Shown piece after piece: positions 1 to 10,893 of a stretch of 64,000 nucleotides of DNA; position 1 is the stretch's first letter; each line of letters begins with the position of its first letter. This stretch comes from Piscicoccus intestinalis NBRC 104926 (GTDB lineage Bacteria; Actinomycetota; Actinomycetes; Actinomycetales; Dermatophilaceae): contig NZ_BCNQ01000006.1 in NCBI RefSeq assembly GCF_001515525.1, positions 1 to 64,000 on the forward strand, given 5' to 3'. The notes beneath the pieces are model-generated. The model was not told the DNA's origin, ran no database searches, and saw only the letters and a list, made by a program, of their open reading frames with translations. Both the position numbers and the translations under genes were made by a program.

Positions 1-994
1 GGGCTCCGCGAGCCCGGTCCGACGCGGTCGTCTCACCGTCGGGGGTGCCGGAGCCCTCCGGCGCCTCGGGGCCGCGGCGGGCGCCGCGCAAGAGGCGACC
101 GGCCCGGCTCCCCCGGTTGGTCTGGTGCACCTGGGCGGCCTGCTCGAACGGCACGTCGCCGTCGAGCGGTTCGCCGTCGGGGCCGAGTCGCCGGGTGCGC
201 GAACGGCGGGTGTGGGCGCGAGTGGCCGCCTCGCGAGTGCCGTCCTCGTCGCCGCGCTCGGGGCGCGCGAACAGGGTGTCACCCGCCTCCCGGAGCCGCT
301 CGGGGATGCGATGCACGGGGGTGGCGGTCACGACGAGCAGCCCGAAAAAGCCGAGGATGACCAGCAGCGGCACCGCGCCGATCGTGCGCAGGCCCGCGAC
401 CAGCGGGGCCGCGGCGAGGTAGCCGATCATGCCGCCGCCGTCCCGGAACGAGGCGAGGCCGTCGGTCATCGTCGGGGTGCCGGCGACGATGTGCAGCAAC
501 CCGCACAGACTGATGCCGAGGGCGATCGTGCCGATCATGATGCGGTTGGTGCCCTGGTCGTCGTCGGGGCGGCGCATGAGCCGCACCCCGAACGCGATGA
601 GCACGAGCGGCAGCACGAGGGCCGCGCGCCCGAAGGTGCCGGCGGCGACGGTGTGGATGATCTCGCCGACCTGACCGGACAGACCCCACCACTCGCGCGT
701 CGCGACGACGATCGCCAGCGCGAACAGGAGGAGGCCGAGGCCGTCCCGGCGATGTTCGGGCTCCAGTTGTTCGGCGCTGCGACCGACGCGTCGCACGGCA
801 CCACCTGCCACGTTCGCCACCCCCATCCATGTTCCGCGCACGGCCTTCAGCGGCAGCGGGAGCCCGCCGCCCTTGGGTCGAGCCGCACGGCTGCCGCTGC
901 GGGCGCGATTCGACGGGCGACCGCCGCGGGGACGCGAGGAGTTCGCGCCCGTGCGGGCACCCGAGGCGCGCGAGGAGGAGCTACGTGTGGCCAC
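1..994 (-). CDS. ftsK: DNA translocase FtsK, N-terminal part (runs off the left edge)
   Basis: This is the amino-terminal third of an FtsK/SpoIIIE-type DNA translocase, which pumps chromosome ends through the closing septum. Reading leftwards from a GTG at 992-994 gives a basic Ser/Arg/Gly-rich cytoplasmic start (VATRSSSSRASGARTG). Four hydrophobic segments follow, including GLLLFALAIVVATREWW, ALVLPLVLIAFGVRLM and VPLLVILGFFGLLVVTATPV. A charged Arg/Gly/Pro-rich linker then begins and is cut by the window edge. The motor and gamma domains, with the Walker motifs, lie outside, so the assignment rests on the membrane domain, the linker and the position beside RNase J, a usual actinobacterial neighbour. 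Another GTG or ATG nearby could be the true start, because no strong ribosome-binding site is visible. Confidence 0.8.
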   Translation of the reverse strand, partial: MATRSSSSRASGARTGANSSRPRGGRPSNRARSGSRAARPKGGGLPLPLKAVRGTWMGVANVAGGAVRRVGRSAEQLEPEHRRDGLGLLLFALAIVVATREWWGLSGQVGEIIHTVAAGTFGRAALVLPLVLIAFGVRLMRRPDDDQGTNRIMIGTIALGISLCGLLHIVAGTPTMTDGLASFRDGGGMIGYLAAAPLVAGLRTIGAVPLLVILGFFGLLVVTATPVHRIPERLREAGDTLFARPERGDEDGTREAATRAHTRRSRTRRLGPDGEPLDGDVPFEQAAQVHQTNRGSRAGRLLRGARRGPEAPEGSGTPDGETTASDRARGA

Positions 995-1085
995 CCTGGC
1001 AGGTTAGGCGAGCAGGGTCGTCCGTCCAGGTAGGCGCGCCGCGCACCCCCGCGCCCCGCCCAACCCCCGGCCGACGGGTGGGGCG

Positions 1086-2771
1086 TCAGGCCTCGATGAC
1101 GACCGGGATGATCATCGGGCGCCGGCGTAGCTTGCCGCCGACGTAGCTGCCGACGGTGCGGCGCACGATCTGCTGCAGCTGGTAGGAGTCGGTGACACCC
1201 TTGGCGGTCGCCTCCTCGATGGCCTCCCGGATGCGCGGCAGCACCGCCTCCGGCAGCGCCTCGTCCTCGGTGAACCCGCGGGTCAACACCTCCGGGCCCG
1301 ACGCGATCGTGCCGGTCGAGGAGTCGACGACGACGATGACGGTGACGAATCCCTCGTCGCGCAGGATGCGCCGGTCCTTCAGCAGCGCCTCGTCGGTGCC
1401 GCCGACCGAGGAGCCGTCGACGTACACGTAGCCGCACTCGACGGCCCCGGCGATGCGCGCGATGCCGTCGACGAGGTCGACGACGACGCCGTCCTCGGCG
1501 AGCATGACCCGCTCCTTGGGCACCCCGGTCTGCTCGGCCAGCAGCCCGTTCGCGACGAGGTGGCGCCACTCCCCGTGCACCGGCATGACGTTCGTCGGCC
1601 GGACGATGTTGTAGCAGTACAACAGCTCGCCGGCGCTGGCGTGCCCGGACACGTGCACGCGCGCGTTGCCCTTGTGCACGACGTTCGCGCCGAGGCGCAT
1701 GAGGCCGTTGATGACCCGGTAGACGGCCGACTCGTTACCCGGAATGAGTGAACTGGCCAGCACAACGGTGTCGCCCTCGCCGACCTCGATCTTGTGGTCG
1801 CGGTTGGCCATGCGCGACAGCGCCGCCATCGGCTCCCCCTGGGAGCCGGTGCAGATGAGCACCTGCTGGTCCTCGGGGTAGTCGTCGAGCTTCTTGAAGT
1901 CGACGACGAGGCCGTCGGGCACGTGCAGGTAGCCGAGCTCCTGCGCGATGCCCATGTTGCGCACCATCGAGCGCCCGACGATCGCGACCTTGCGCCCGTG
2001 GGCCTGGGCCGCGTCGAGAACCTGCTGTACGCGGTGTACGTGGCTGGAGAAGCACGCGACGATGATCCGCCGCTGCGCCTTGGCGAACACCCGCTCGATC
2101 GCCGGGTAGATGTCCTTCTCCGGCATCGTGAAGCCCGGCACCTCGGCGTTCGTGGAGTCGGTGAGGAACAGGTCGACGCCCTCCTCACCGAGCCGCGCGA
2201 ACGCCCGCAGGTCGGTGATCCGCTTGTCGAGCGGCAGCTGATCCATCTTGAAGTCGCCGGTGTGCAGCAGCAGCCCGCCCTCGGTGCGCACGGCGACCGC
2301 GAGGGCGTCGGGGATCGAGTGGTTGACGGCGACGAACTCGCAGTCGAAGACACCGAGTTGCTCGCGTTGCCCCTCGGCGACCGCGAGCGTGTACGGCTTG
2401 ATGCGGTGTTCCTTGAGCTTGGCCTCGACGAGCGCCAGGGTCAGCGTCGACCCGATGAGCGGGATGTCGGGCTTGAGCCGCAGCAGGTAGGGCACGGCGC
2501 CGATGTGGTCCTCGTGGCCGTGGGTGAGCACGATGGCCTCGACGTCATCGAGCCGGTCCTCGATGTAGCCGAAGTCGGGCAGGATCAGGTCGACGCCCGG
2601 GTGGTGCTCCTCGGGAAAGAGCACGCCGCAGTCGATGACGAGCAGCCGGCCGGCGTGCTCGATGACCGTCATGTTGCGGCCCACCTCGCCGAGGCCGCCG
2701 AGCGGCACGACGCGGACGGCACCCGGCGCCAGCGGCGGGGGCGTGCTGAGATCGGGGTGCGGGTGGCTCAT
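1086..2771 (-). CDS. rnj: Ribonuclease J
   Basis: This 561-residue protein is a metallo-beta-lactamase/beta-CASP RNase J, a cytoplasmic 5'-3' exo- and endoribonuclease for rRNA maturation and mRNA turnover. The zinc-binding motif is LTHGHEDHIGAVPYLL near residue 84. Further family motifs are HTGDFKMD, a DSTNAE segment, TGSQGEP in the beta-CASP region and HVSGHAS near residue 377. Length and the C-terminal domain match the family. The start MSHPHPDLSTPPP overlaps the stop of a possible 46-codon upstream ORF by ATGA. In many actinobacteria dapA lies directly upstream of rnj; here the upstream position is non-coding and followed by a DUF222-HNH gene. Confidence 0.97.
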   Translation of the reverse strand: MSHPHPDLSTPPPLAPGAVRVVPLGGLGEVGRNMTVIEHAGRLLVIDCGVLFPEEHHPGVDLILPDFGYIEDRLDDVEAIVLTHGHEDHIGAVPYLLRLKPDIPLIGSTLTLALVEAKLKEHRIKPYTLAVAEGQREQLGVFDCEFVAVNHSIPDALAVAVRTEGGLLLHTGDFKMDQLPLDKRITDLRAFARLGEEGVDLFLTDSTNAEVPGFTMPEKDIYPAIERVFAKAQRRIIVACFSSHVHRVQQVLDAAQAHGRKVAIVGRSMVRNMGIAQELGYLHVPDGLVVDFKKLDDYPEDQQVLICTGSQGEPMAALSRMANRDHKIEVGEGDTVVLASSLIPGNESAVYRVINGLMRLGANVVHKGNARVHVSGHASAGELLYCYNIVRPTNVMPVHGEWRHLVANGLLAEQTGVPKERVMLAEDGVVVDLVDGIARIAGAVECGYVYVDGSSVGGTDEALLKDRRILRDEGFVTVIVVVDSSTGTIASGPEVLTRGFTEDEALPEAVLPRIREAIEEATAKGVTDSYQLQQIVRRTVGSYVGGKLRRRPMIIPVVIEA

Positions 2772-2908
2772 CGAGCGACCGACCCCCGCGCACCGAGGCC
2801 GGCTCCGTCGGTGGCGCGCAGGCCCTCGGAGTCGGGTCGGTCCTGGGAGGTCATCGGCGCGGGCGCCACGAGGCGCGCACCGGATCGGAGCTCAGACGGC
2901 ACAGACAT
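2768..2908 (-). CDS. Possible 46-residue ORF coupled to rnj
   Basis: An ATG at 2906-2908 (minus strand) opens 46 codons (MSVPSELRSGARLVAPAPMT and on). GGAGG lies just upstream, although its spacing to the ATG is tight. The TGA overlaps the rnj start codon as ATGA. I recognise no family in the peptide, which is Ala/Gly/Arg/Ser-rich. The overlap suggests translational coupling to rnj, or an upstream ORF in the rnj leader. It may also be chance, since open frames are common at this GC content. Confidence 0.3.
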   Translation of the reverse strand: MSVPSELRSGARLVAPAPMTSQDRPDSEGLRATDGAGLGARGSVAR

Positions 2909-3406
2909 GGCCTCCACGGTATCCCGTGCGCGGGGTTGGTCCGACCGCCGCCGCGGGTCGGCGCCCGGGCGACGAGCACGACCACACCGCAGACGACCTG
3001 GCTGACGGCGAGAACGACCTGCAGCCTCTCCCCCGCCAGGCCGAGTACGACGAGCCCCCGCCCGAGACGAGCAGCCCGGCGCCGGAGAGCAACAACCATC
3101 CGCTCCCGGACGCACGCACGACGTGGTCGGTCGTCGGCTCCCCCTTCGGTCAGACTGCCGCGCTGACTGCATTGTGCCTTTCGAATACCACAAATAGCGC
3201 GGAATCGTCTCGACAGGTGAGAATATCGGCGCATTTGCAAGGGTTAGCTGAGTTTCTTGAAGGCCAGTCTCATCAACCATGGGAAATACCCCTGATCACT
3301 GTCGCTCCAGTTATCCACAGATTTCGCGAGGCTCTCGCTTTTCACTGACCGCCAGCCTAGACTCGAACACACATCGCACATCCTCACCGCCGTAAAGGAG
3401 ACCGCC
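2909..3406. other. Intergenic region between rnj and the DUF222-HNH gene
   Basis: About 500 bases lie between two divergent genes. The rnj-proximal half is very GC-rich and has open frames in several phases, none with a recognisable product. One minus-strand frame could encode a short hydrophobic stretch, but without supporting signals. The half next to the HNH gene, from about 3160, is clearly richer in A+T and holds a TTATCCACA motif at 3311-3319, so it probably contains the HNH promoter. The dapA gene often found here in actinobacteria is absent. Confidence 0.6.
3311..3319 (+). promoter_or_regulatory. TTATCCACA motif (perfect DnaA-box-like 9-mer)
   Basis: TTATCCACA followed by GA lies 88 bases upstream of the start of the leader ORF of the DUF222-HNH gene. 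The 9-mer equals the consensus DnaA box. A single box without dnaA or dnaN nearby does not indicate an origin. A related TATCCACAGG occurs upstream of the second nuclease-like gene, so it may belong to the control region of this gene class. Confidence 0.45.
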
Positions 3407-3544
3407 ATGTCGGTGGAATCACTCCCGAATCCGGGCGACCCGGCGATTCCCGGAACGGTGTCGAACGAACAGAACAAAACCGGCGATCCCGATTGGACGG
3501 GTGGGCTCAACTGCGGCAGATCGCCGCTGCGAGTACGGCAATGA
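3407..3544 (+). CDS. Short leader ORF, or frameshifted N-terminus, ahead of the DUF222-HNH gene
   Basis: ATG at 3407 has an excellent ribosome-binding site (AAAGGAG at 3394-3400, six bases upstream). It encodes 45 residues beginning MSVESLPNPGDPAIPGTVSN and stops at TGA 3542-3544. The next ATG at 3541 lies in the HNH frame and overlaps this stop as ATGA. Either this is a coupled leader peptide, or it is the true N-terminus of the HNH protein and a one-base indel at roughly 3480-3540 (real or a sequence error) separates the two frames. The HNH frame is open upstream to 3493 and beyond but has no ATG there, which fits the second reading. Confidence 0.5.
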   Translation: MSVESLPNPGDPAIPGTVSNEQNKTGDPDWTGGLNCGRSPLRVRQ

Positions 3545-5049
3545 ATGTCACGGCCGGGCAGGTCATGGCCGACCTGGCGCGAGCGCTGGCGGCACGGGAC
3601 CTGGCGGCGCAGAACGACCTGATCGAGCGTGGCGAGTTGCCGCCGAAGTACCGCAAGTCGGCGGCGCAGATCCTCGACGAAGCACGAATCTGCGTTCAAG
3701 ACACGGCGGTCGCGACGCTGGGCGGCCCGCCGGGCGAGTGGGCCGCGCGGATCGCACTCGGCCTGGCGCCGGAGTCGATCGCGGGGCCGGTGCGAGCGGC
3801 GGTCTCCTCGCGCGCGATCTCCTTCGCGCAGGCGTGCGCGCTGGTGCAGGACATCGGCGCCCCCGAGGTCGGCCCGGAGGCGGGGCAGCGGGTGTGTGAC
3901 GCGGTGGTGGAGTACGCGACGGCGAAGGCCGCGGCGACCGGTGCGCCGGTGAGTCAGGGGCACTTCTGCGCCAAGAAGCGTCGCGAGATGGTCAAGTACG
4001 TCAGCACCACGCGGCGGCGGACACTGGCCATGAACCATCGTCGCGCGTGGGTCAAGCCGCACGACGACGGCGTCGCCTCGTTCGGGGTGACCGGTGCCGA
4101 CGCCCGGTGCCTCGGCGCCTATCGGCGGGTCGACGCGATCGCCCGGTCGCGGCGCAGGCAGGGCGACCCGCGCACGCTGGACCAGTTGCGTGCCGACGCG
4201 GCGCTCGATCTGCTGCTGTTCGGCCGGATCGAGGCCGACGCGCCGACCAAGGTGGACCATCCCGGCCAGGCCGGGTGGCCGGCCGCCATGGTGTCGGTGG
4301 TGGTGTCGGCCGGCTCACTGCTCGGAGTCAACGACGAGCCCGGCACCGTCGAGGGCACCCCGGTCGCGGCGGCGACCGTGCGTGACCTGGCCTATGCGGC
4401 GGGCTCGACGTGGCGCCGGCTGGTGGTCGACCCGGTGACCGGCTACGCGATGGCGCAGGTGTCGGACTCCCATACCCCGCCACCCCGCATGGCGCGAGCT
4501 GTGCGCGACCGCGACGGCACCTGCCGGGCGCCGGGCTGCAACCGTCCGGCCGAGCACTGCGACCTCGACCACGTGCGGGAGAAACGCGACGGCGGGGTGA
4601 CCGCCGGCGACGAACTCGCCGACGCCTGCCGACGCGACCACTCGAAGAAGACCCGACGACACTGGCTCGCCCAGATGTCACCCGACGGGGTCATCCGGTG
4701 GCGGCTGCCCGACGGGCGCGTCTACCCGACCTACCCGATGGACTACCGCGAGTTCGGCCTCGAGCCCGACGAGCCCCGTGAACCCGAGAAGCCCCGTGAA
4801 CCCGAGAAGCCCCGTGCGCCCAAGGAGTCGCAGATGCCCGTGAGCGAACCGAACGAACCCGACAATCCGAGCGGCCCGCCCGAGACCGTGTCCATCAACC
4901 GCACCGACCTCGAGGCCATCGACCGTGCGGCGATCGAGCACCTGAACGAGGTCCACCGGCTCCGCACGGCCATCGCCGCCGAACGGGCGGCCCACGCCGA
5001 GACGCGTGCGCGACTGGAGGCCCTGCGCGCCGAACACCCGCCCTTCTAG
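3541..5049 (+). CDS. DUF222 / HNH endonuclease domain protein
   Basis: This actinobacterial DUF222 protein has a C-terminal HNH nuclease domain. The N-terminal two thirds is helical (LARALAARDLAAQNDLIERG) and typical of DUF222. The HNH motif includes CRAPGCNRPAEHCDLDHV and the later DACRRDHSKKTRRHW, giving paired Cys/His zinc ligands and the catalytic DLDH core. After it come a proline/glutamate repeat (EPREPEKPREPEKPRAPKE) and a short coiled coil rich in Glu/Arg/Ala. The family is often multicopy and linked to mobile sequences; its substrate is not established. The start is uncertain: ATG 3541 overlaps the leader ORF stop, TTG 3493 is also in frame, and the best ribosome-binding site serves the other frame at 3407. 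Confidence 0.85.
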   Translation: MNVTAGQVMADLARALAARDLAAQNDLIERGELPPKYRKSAAQILDEARICVQDTAVATLGGPPGEWAARIALGLAPESIAGPVRAAVSSRAISFAQACALVQDIGAPEVGPEAGQRVCDAVVEYATAKAAATGAPVSQGHFCAKKRREMVKYVSTTRRRTLAMNHRRAWVKPHDDGVASFGVTGADARCLGAYRRVDAIARSRRRQGDPRTLDQLRADAALDLLLFGRIEADAPTKVDHPGQAGWPAAMVSVVVSAGSLLGVNDEPGTVEGTPVAAATVRDLAYAAGSTWRRLVVDPVTGYAMAQVSDSHTPPPRMARAVRDRDGTCRAPGCNRPAEHCDLDHVREKRDGGVTAGDELADACRRDHSKKTRRHWLAQMSPDGVIRWRLPDGRVYPTYPMDYREFGLEPDEPREPEKPREPEKPRAPKESQMPVSEPNEPDNPSGPPETVSINRTDLEAIDRAAIEHLNEVHRLRTAIAAERAAHAETRARLEALRAEHPPF

Positions 5050-5115
5050 GCGAAATCGCGCACCACCGCGCCCGGCTCACGAAGACTCTGAGGGCTGGGG
5101 AGGACTGCAGACACA

Positions 5116-5157
5116 AACGCGGCGCTACTCGCTCGGGGGTTCGAGTAGCGCCGCGTT
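5116..5157. terminator. Perfect 16-bp hairpin between convergent genes
   Basis: The arm AACGCGGCGCTACTCG (5116-5131) is exactly complementary to 5142-5157, with a 10-base loop. There is no T-run. It sits between the 3' end of the HNH gene and the 3' end of the minus-strand phospholipase D gene, so a two-way terminator is the natural reading. Confidence 0.65.
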
Positions 5158-5257
5158 CGATGGGGTCATCGGCCCACCCGCGCCGGCCGTTACAGCGTTT
5201 CGCGGGTTTTCTGCCGTTGTGACGGTCATCACTGTCACGTGCCCGCCTGCGACTGCG

Positions 5258-6811
5258 TCAGAACCGGCCGAACCACTGCAGCGGCAGGGGTCGCGCGTCC
5301 GGGTCTCCCGCGAACCGGGCGACGACGCCGCCGACCAGCTGGTCGACGCCGCTCACCGCCGGCGACGCGTACGGTCGCAGCCGCCCCGGCGGCCGCGGAC
5401 CGCACCGGCCCCCGTCGTACCAGGCCTGCAGCCGCGCCGCCGACGATCGGAACGCCTCGAACGCCGCGAGCGGGTCGACGAGGTCAGCATCGTCTCCCTC
5501 GGCGCGGTCCAGGTGCTCACGCGCCAGCCGCAACCGCAGGTCGCGCGCGAAGGCGCCCGCCGGGTCGTACACCGCGCACGACAGCTCCGAATCGTGGGTC
5601 CAGCTGCGGCGATTGACGTTGTCGGAGCCCACGCACGCCCACGTGTCGTCGACGACGCACACCTTCGAGTGCACGTACACCGGGGTGCCCGCCGGGTTCT
5701 CCAGCCCGTACACCCCGACCCGTCCGGGGCCCGCCCGCAGCACCTCCTCCAGCGCCTCCGCGCGGGCCGCCTGCGACGCCCGCCCCAGCCACCCGTCCTG
5801 GCTCGCGTGATGGGGCAGCACGACGATCAGCCGCAGCCCCGGCTGCGCCGCCAGGGCCCGCGCGAAGCACGACACCACCTCGCCGCCCCAGAAGTACTGG
5901 TCCTCGACGTAGATCAGCGACGCCGCCCGACCCACCGCCTTCTCGTAGCCGCGCGCGATCGAGCGCTCCCCCAACGGCGCGAACGGAAACGGCGGCACCT
6001 TCGGCGGATACGTCCGCAGCACCTGCACGGAGGCGGTGCCACGCGCCGGCGGGTCCGGCAGCTGAGCCGGCAGCGGGCCGCCCCGCCCGCCCGAACCCAG
6101 CGCGAGCCGCCCGAGTTCGATCGGGTCGAGCATCCGCGGCGTCGGATCGTCCCACCGCTCCCGGAAACTCGCCTCGACGTCCCCGACCGCCGGCCCCCAC
6201 ACCTGCACCATGACGTCGTGCCACGGCGGCGTCGACCCCCACACCCGGCCCATCCGCACCGCCTGCGGATCGCCCGCGTGGTCGCTGTCGTCGTTGCGCG
6301 TGTGGCACAGGTCGATCCCGCCGACGAACGCCGTGTCCAGCTCCGGTCGCCCCGGGTGCCGCAGCACGACGAACTTCTGGTGATGCGACCCCAGCGGCAG
6401 CACCCGCAGGTCGAGCAGCACCTCTCCCCCGGCCCGCTCGATGTCCCGCGCCAACGTGCGGTTCTCCGCCTCGCTGCTGGCCATCCGGTCCCAGCGCGAG
6501 TGCCAGAACAGTCCCTTGACGAGCACTCCCCGCGCCGCACACTGCGCGAGCAACTCCCCGACCGGCGGACCGTCCGGCCCGAGCCGCTCGTCGAGGTCGC
6601 CGCGCCAGTCGGTGAACAGCACGAGATCACCCGCCCGGGTCAGTTCCAGCGCCTCCCGCAACGCCACGAAGTAGGCGGAGCCGTCGATGAGCGCCCGCAC
6701 CTCGTTGCCGTCGGTGTATGTCACCTCGGGGTGCCCGGGGTGCCGGCGCGACAAGACCGTCCAGGGGTTGTCGCGCTGCGCCGTCGTGAGAAACCAGTCG
6801 AGGATCGCCAT
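5258..6811 (-). CDS. Phospholipase D-like (HKD) family protein
   Basis: This 517-residue cytoplasmic protein belongs to the phospholipase D/cardiolipin synthase superfamily, which hydrolyses or transfers phosphodiesters through a covalent phosphohistidine. Two HKD-type motifs are visible. The first is HHQKFVVLRHPG followed by DTAFVGGIDLC. The second is VHSKVCVVDDTWACVGSDN, a canonical HxK(x4)D. The start MAILDWFLTTAQ at 6811 was chosen because conserved sequence begins there; the upstream in-frame extension is Arg/Gly-rich shadow. The start follows the stop of the PNPOx-like gene by five bases, suggesting a two-gene unit. No signal peptide or membrane segment is seen. The substrate cannot be told. 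Confidence 0.88.
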   Translation of the reverse strand: MAILDWFLTTAQRDNPWTVLSRRHPGHPEVTYTDGNEVRALIDGSAYFVALREALELTRAGDLVLFTDWRGDLDERLGPDGPPVGELLAQCAARGVLVKGLFWHSRWDRMASSEAENRTLARDIERAGGEVLLDLRVLPLGSHHQKFVVLRHPGRPELDTAFVGGIDLCHTRNDDSDHAGDPQAVRMGRVWGSTPPWHDVMVQVWGPAVGDVEASFRERWDDPTPRMLDPIELGRLALGSGGRGGPLPAQLPDPPARGTASVQVLRTYPPKVPPFPFAPLGERSIARGYEKAVGRAASLIYVEDQYFWGGEVVSCFARALAAQPGLRLIVVLPHHASQDGWLGRASQAARAEALEEVLRAGPGRVGVYGLENPAGTPVYVHSKVCVVDDTWACVGSDNVNRRSWTHDSELSCAVYDPAGAFARDLRLRLAREHLDRAEGDDADLVDPLAAFEAFRSSAARLQAWYDGGRCGPRPPGRLRPYASPAVSGVDQLVGGVVARFAGDPDARPLPLQWFGRF

Positions 6812-6816
6812 GCGTC

Positions 6817-7557
6817 TCAGTCGCTCGCGGCCCGCTCGCCGCGCGTGCCCTCGACGAGCCGGCGCACCGACTCCGGCACCGGCGTTCCTTCCTGGTCGAC
6901 CCAGGGGGCCGGCACCGGCTCCCCGTAGCCGCCGGTCACCGGCACGATGCCCGCCCAGCTCGGGTGCTCGACGCTGTCCGATTCGGCGGCGTCGCTCGGC
7001 CACCCCGCCCGGGCCTTGTACAGCCAGGAGCCGTCGGCGATGTCGAGCGCGGAGACGAGTGTGGCCGCGAGCTCGCGGCGGTTCATCGCGCGAACCTCGC
7101 CGGTGCGCCCCGGAATGAGCGCCTCGGAGAGCCGGTCGAGGGCCTGAGCCTGCTCGTCGCCGCTCAGTCGCCGCAGCACCCCGCGCACGGTCGCCGAGCG
7201 GTAGTTCACCGACGACTCGAACGTCGTGTGCCCGACGACCAGCCCCTGCACGGACATCACGGTGAACACCGCGGGGGCGCCGGAAGCGACGGCCCGCAGC
7301 GCACCGGCTCCCGTCGAGCCGTGCACGATGAGCCGGTCACCGTCGCGCGCGTGGAGCATCGGCACCGCCCAGGGCCGGCCGTCGCCGGTCACCGTCGACA
7401 GCGTGCCGTACCACTGCGAGTCGAGCAGGGCGTCGAGGTCCGCGCGCTGGCTGCTGCCGCGCTCGGGGTGGCGCGTCAACCGCTCGCCGGAACCTGCCGA
7501 GCCCGAGCCACCGGAGAAGCGAGACGCGCCGGAAGAGGCCGCCGAAGAGGTCGTCAT
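6817..7557 (-). CDS. Pyridoxamine 5'-phosphate oxidase-fold protein (FMN/F420-type)
   Basis: This 246-residue protein has a split-barrel flavin-binding fold. After a low-complexity Ser/Gly/Ala start it reads LLDSQWYGTLSTVTGDGRPWAVPM, the usual first strand of the PNPOx-like superfamily. HGSTGAGALRAVASGAP and SVNYRSATVRGVLRRLSGDE follow. The long C-terminal part (ALDIADGSWLYKARAGWPSD) is of the flavin-nucleotide-binding subgroup seen with small-molecule-inactivating or general redox proteins. It is unlikely to be true PdxH. The gene heads a probable pair with the phospholipase D-like gene. No upstream ribosome-binding site stands out, so the start may lie at an internal codon past the low-complexity region. 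Confidence 0.82.
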   Translation of the reverse strand: MTTSSAASSGASRFSGGSGSAGSGERLTRHPERGSSQRADLDALLDSQWYGTLSTVTGDGRPWAVPMLHARDGDRLIVHGSTGAGALRAVASGAPAVFTVMSVQGLVVGHTTFESSVNYRSATVRGVLRRLSGDEQAQALDRLSEALIPGRTGEVRAMNRRELAATLVSALDIADGSWLYKARAGWPSDAAESDSVEHPSWAGIVPVTGGYGEPVPAPWVDQEGTPVPESVRRLVEGTRGERAASD

Positions 7558-7788
7558 GGCCGCAGCATGTCAGCGTCCCGAGCCGTGGACACCGCAATTT
7601 CGGGAGCCGGTCGTCACCAGACCGGCTCGACCGCCGATGATGTCTGGTGGGGGCCGTCAGCGACGCCCGCCCCGCTCGCGACCTTGTGCCGCGATCAGAC
7701 GCGTGACAAGTTGTCTCGGCCTCACCCGCTTTCACCACCCATGGGGCCTCCACCATGGAGGCATGTACCCGACTCTGGAAGGCACGGC

Positions 7789-10338
<2,550 letters not shown>

Positions 10339-10364
10339 CCTGCGTCGTTACCGTCGCAAGGAGG

Positions 10365-10395
10365 CCCGGGGGCCCGGGGGCCCGGGGGCCCGGGG
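10365..10395. repeat. CCCGGGGG octamer tandem repeat (nearly four copies)
   Basis: Perfect 8-bp units CCCGGGGG run head to tail between the glgP stop and the terminator. The last unit merges into the terminator's left arm. The tract is self-complementary and likely to vary in copy number. Confidence 0.9.
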
Positions 10396-10414
10396 AGTCG
10401 ATGACTCTCCGGGC
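10388..10414. terminator. Intrinsic terminator downstream of glgP
   Basis: Arms of 12 bases at 10388-10399 (GCCCGGGGAGTC) and 10403-10414 pair with one G-T wobble across a 3-base loop. CTTTCG follows on the plus strand. It lies between the convergent glgP and DUF952 genes. Confidence 0.75.
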
Positions 10415-10423
10415 CTTTCGCCG

Positions 10424-10786
10424 TTACGTGGGCAGGCCCTCGACGTGCAGTTCGCCGTCTTCGAAGCGGGCCGGGAGCCGGGCCGTGATCGCCTGCCACG
10501 GCAGCGGGCCGTAGACGTGCGGGAACAGCTCGTCGGCGTCGGGGGCGGGCTCCCAGCGCACCGGTGCGCCCGCCTGCTCGCAGGTGGCCAGGTCGACGAC
10601 GAGCACGACGAGAGGGTCGCTGACATCGGCGTAGAAGCGGGTCGCGACCCCGGGCAGCTGGGCGGGGGTGCACAGGTGGATGAACCCGGCGTCCTCCAGG
10701 CGCAGGCCGTGGCTGGAGAGCCGGTACTCCCCCGCCGCCTCTTCACGGCGCAACTCGGGTTCGGTCGTCAGGTGCAGCGCGAGCAT
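10424..10786 (-). CDS. DUF952 family protein
   Basis: This 120-residue protein matches the DUF952 family. It begins MLALHLTTEPELRREEAAGEY, then GFIHLCTPAQLPGVATRFY, LVVDLATCEQAGAPVRWEP and FPHVYGPLPWQAI, which are the recognised family blocks. DUF952 proteins share a fold with glutathione-S-transferase-like or ADP-ribosyltransferase-like domains in databases, but no biochemical role is established. It is divergent from thyA with about 107 bases between starts and converges on glgP. No operon partner is evident. Confidence 0.85.
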   Translation of the reverse strand: MLALHLTTEPELRREEAAGEYRLSSHGLRLEDAGFIHLCTPAQLPGVATRFYADVSDPLVVLVVDLATCEQAGAPVRWEPAPDADELFPHVYGPLPWQAITARLPARFEDGELHVEGLPT

Positions 10787-10893
10787 GCCGGCCAGCCTGA
10801 CAGGTCGCCGTGCCCGGGGTGGCGCCCGGGATCGGGGCCGCGCCTCGTTAGGCTGATCCTTCGTCCGTCTCCCGATCGAGCAAGAGGGTCGTC

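Noticed and set aside
2851-3240. Minus-strand frame with a hydrophobic stretch (VVLAVSQVVCGVVVLVA)
   Set aside because: It lies in a GC-rich intergenic area, has no ribosome-binding site, overlaps other open frames equally well, and matches no known family.
3311-3319. Replication origin suggested by a perfect DnaA-box 9-mer
   Set aside because: A single 9-mer, no dnaA, dnaN or cluster of boxes, and no A+T-rich unwinding region.
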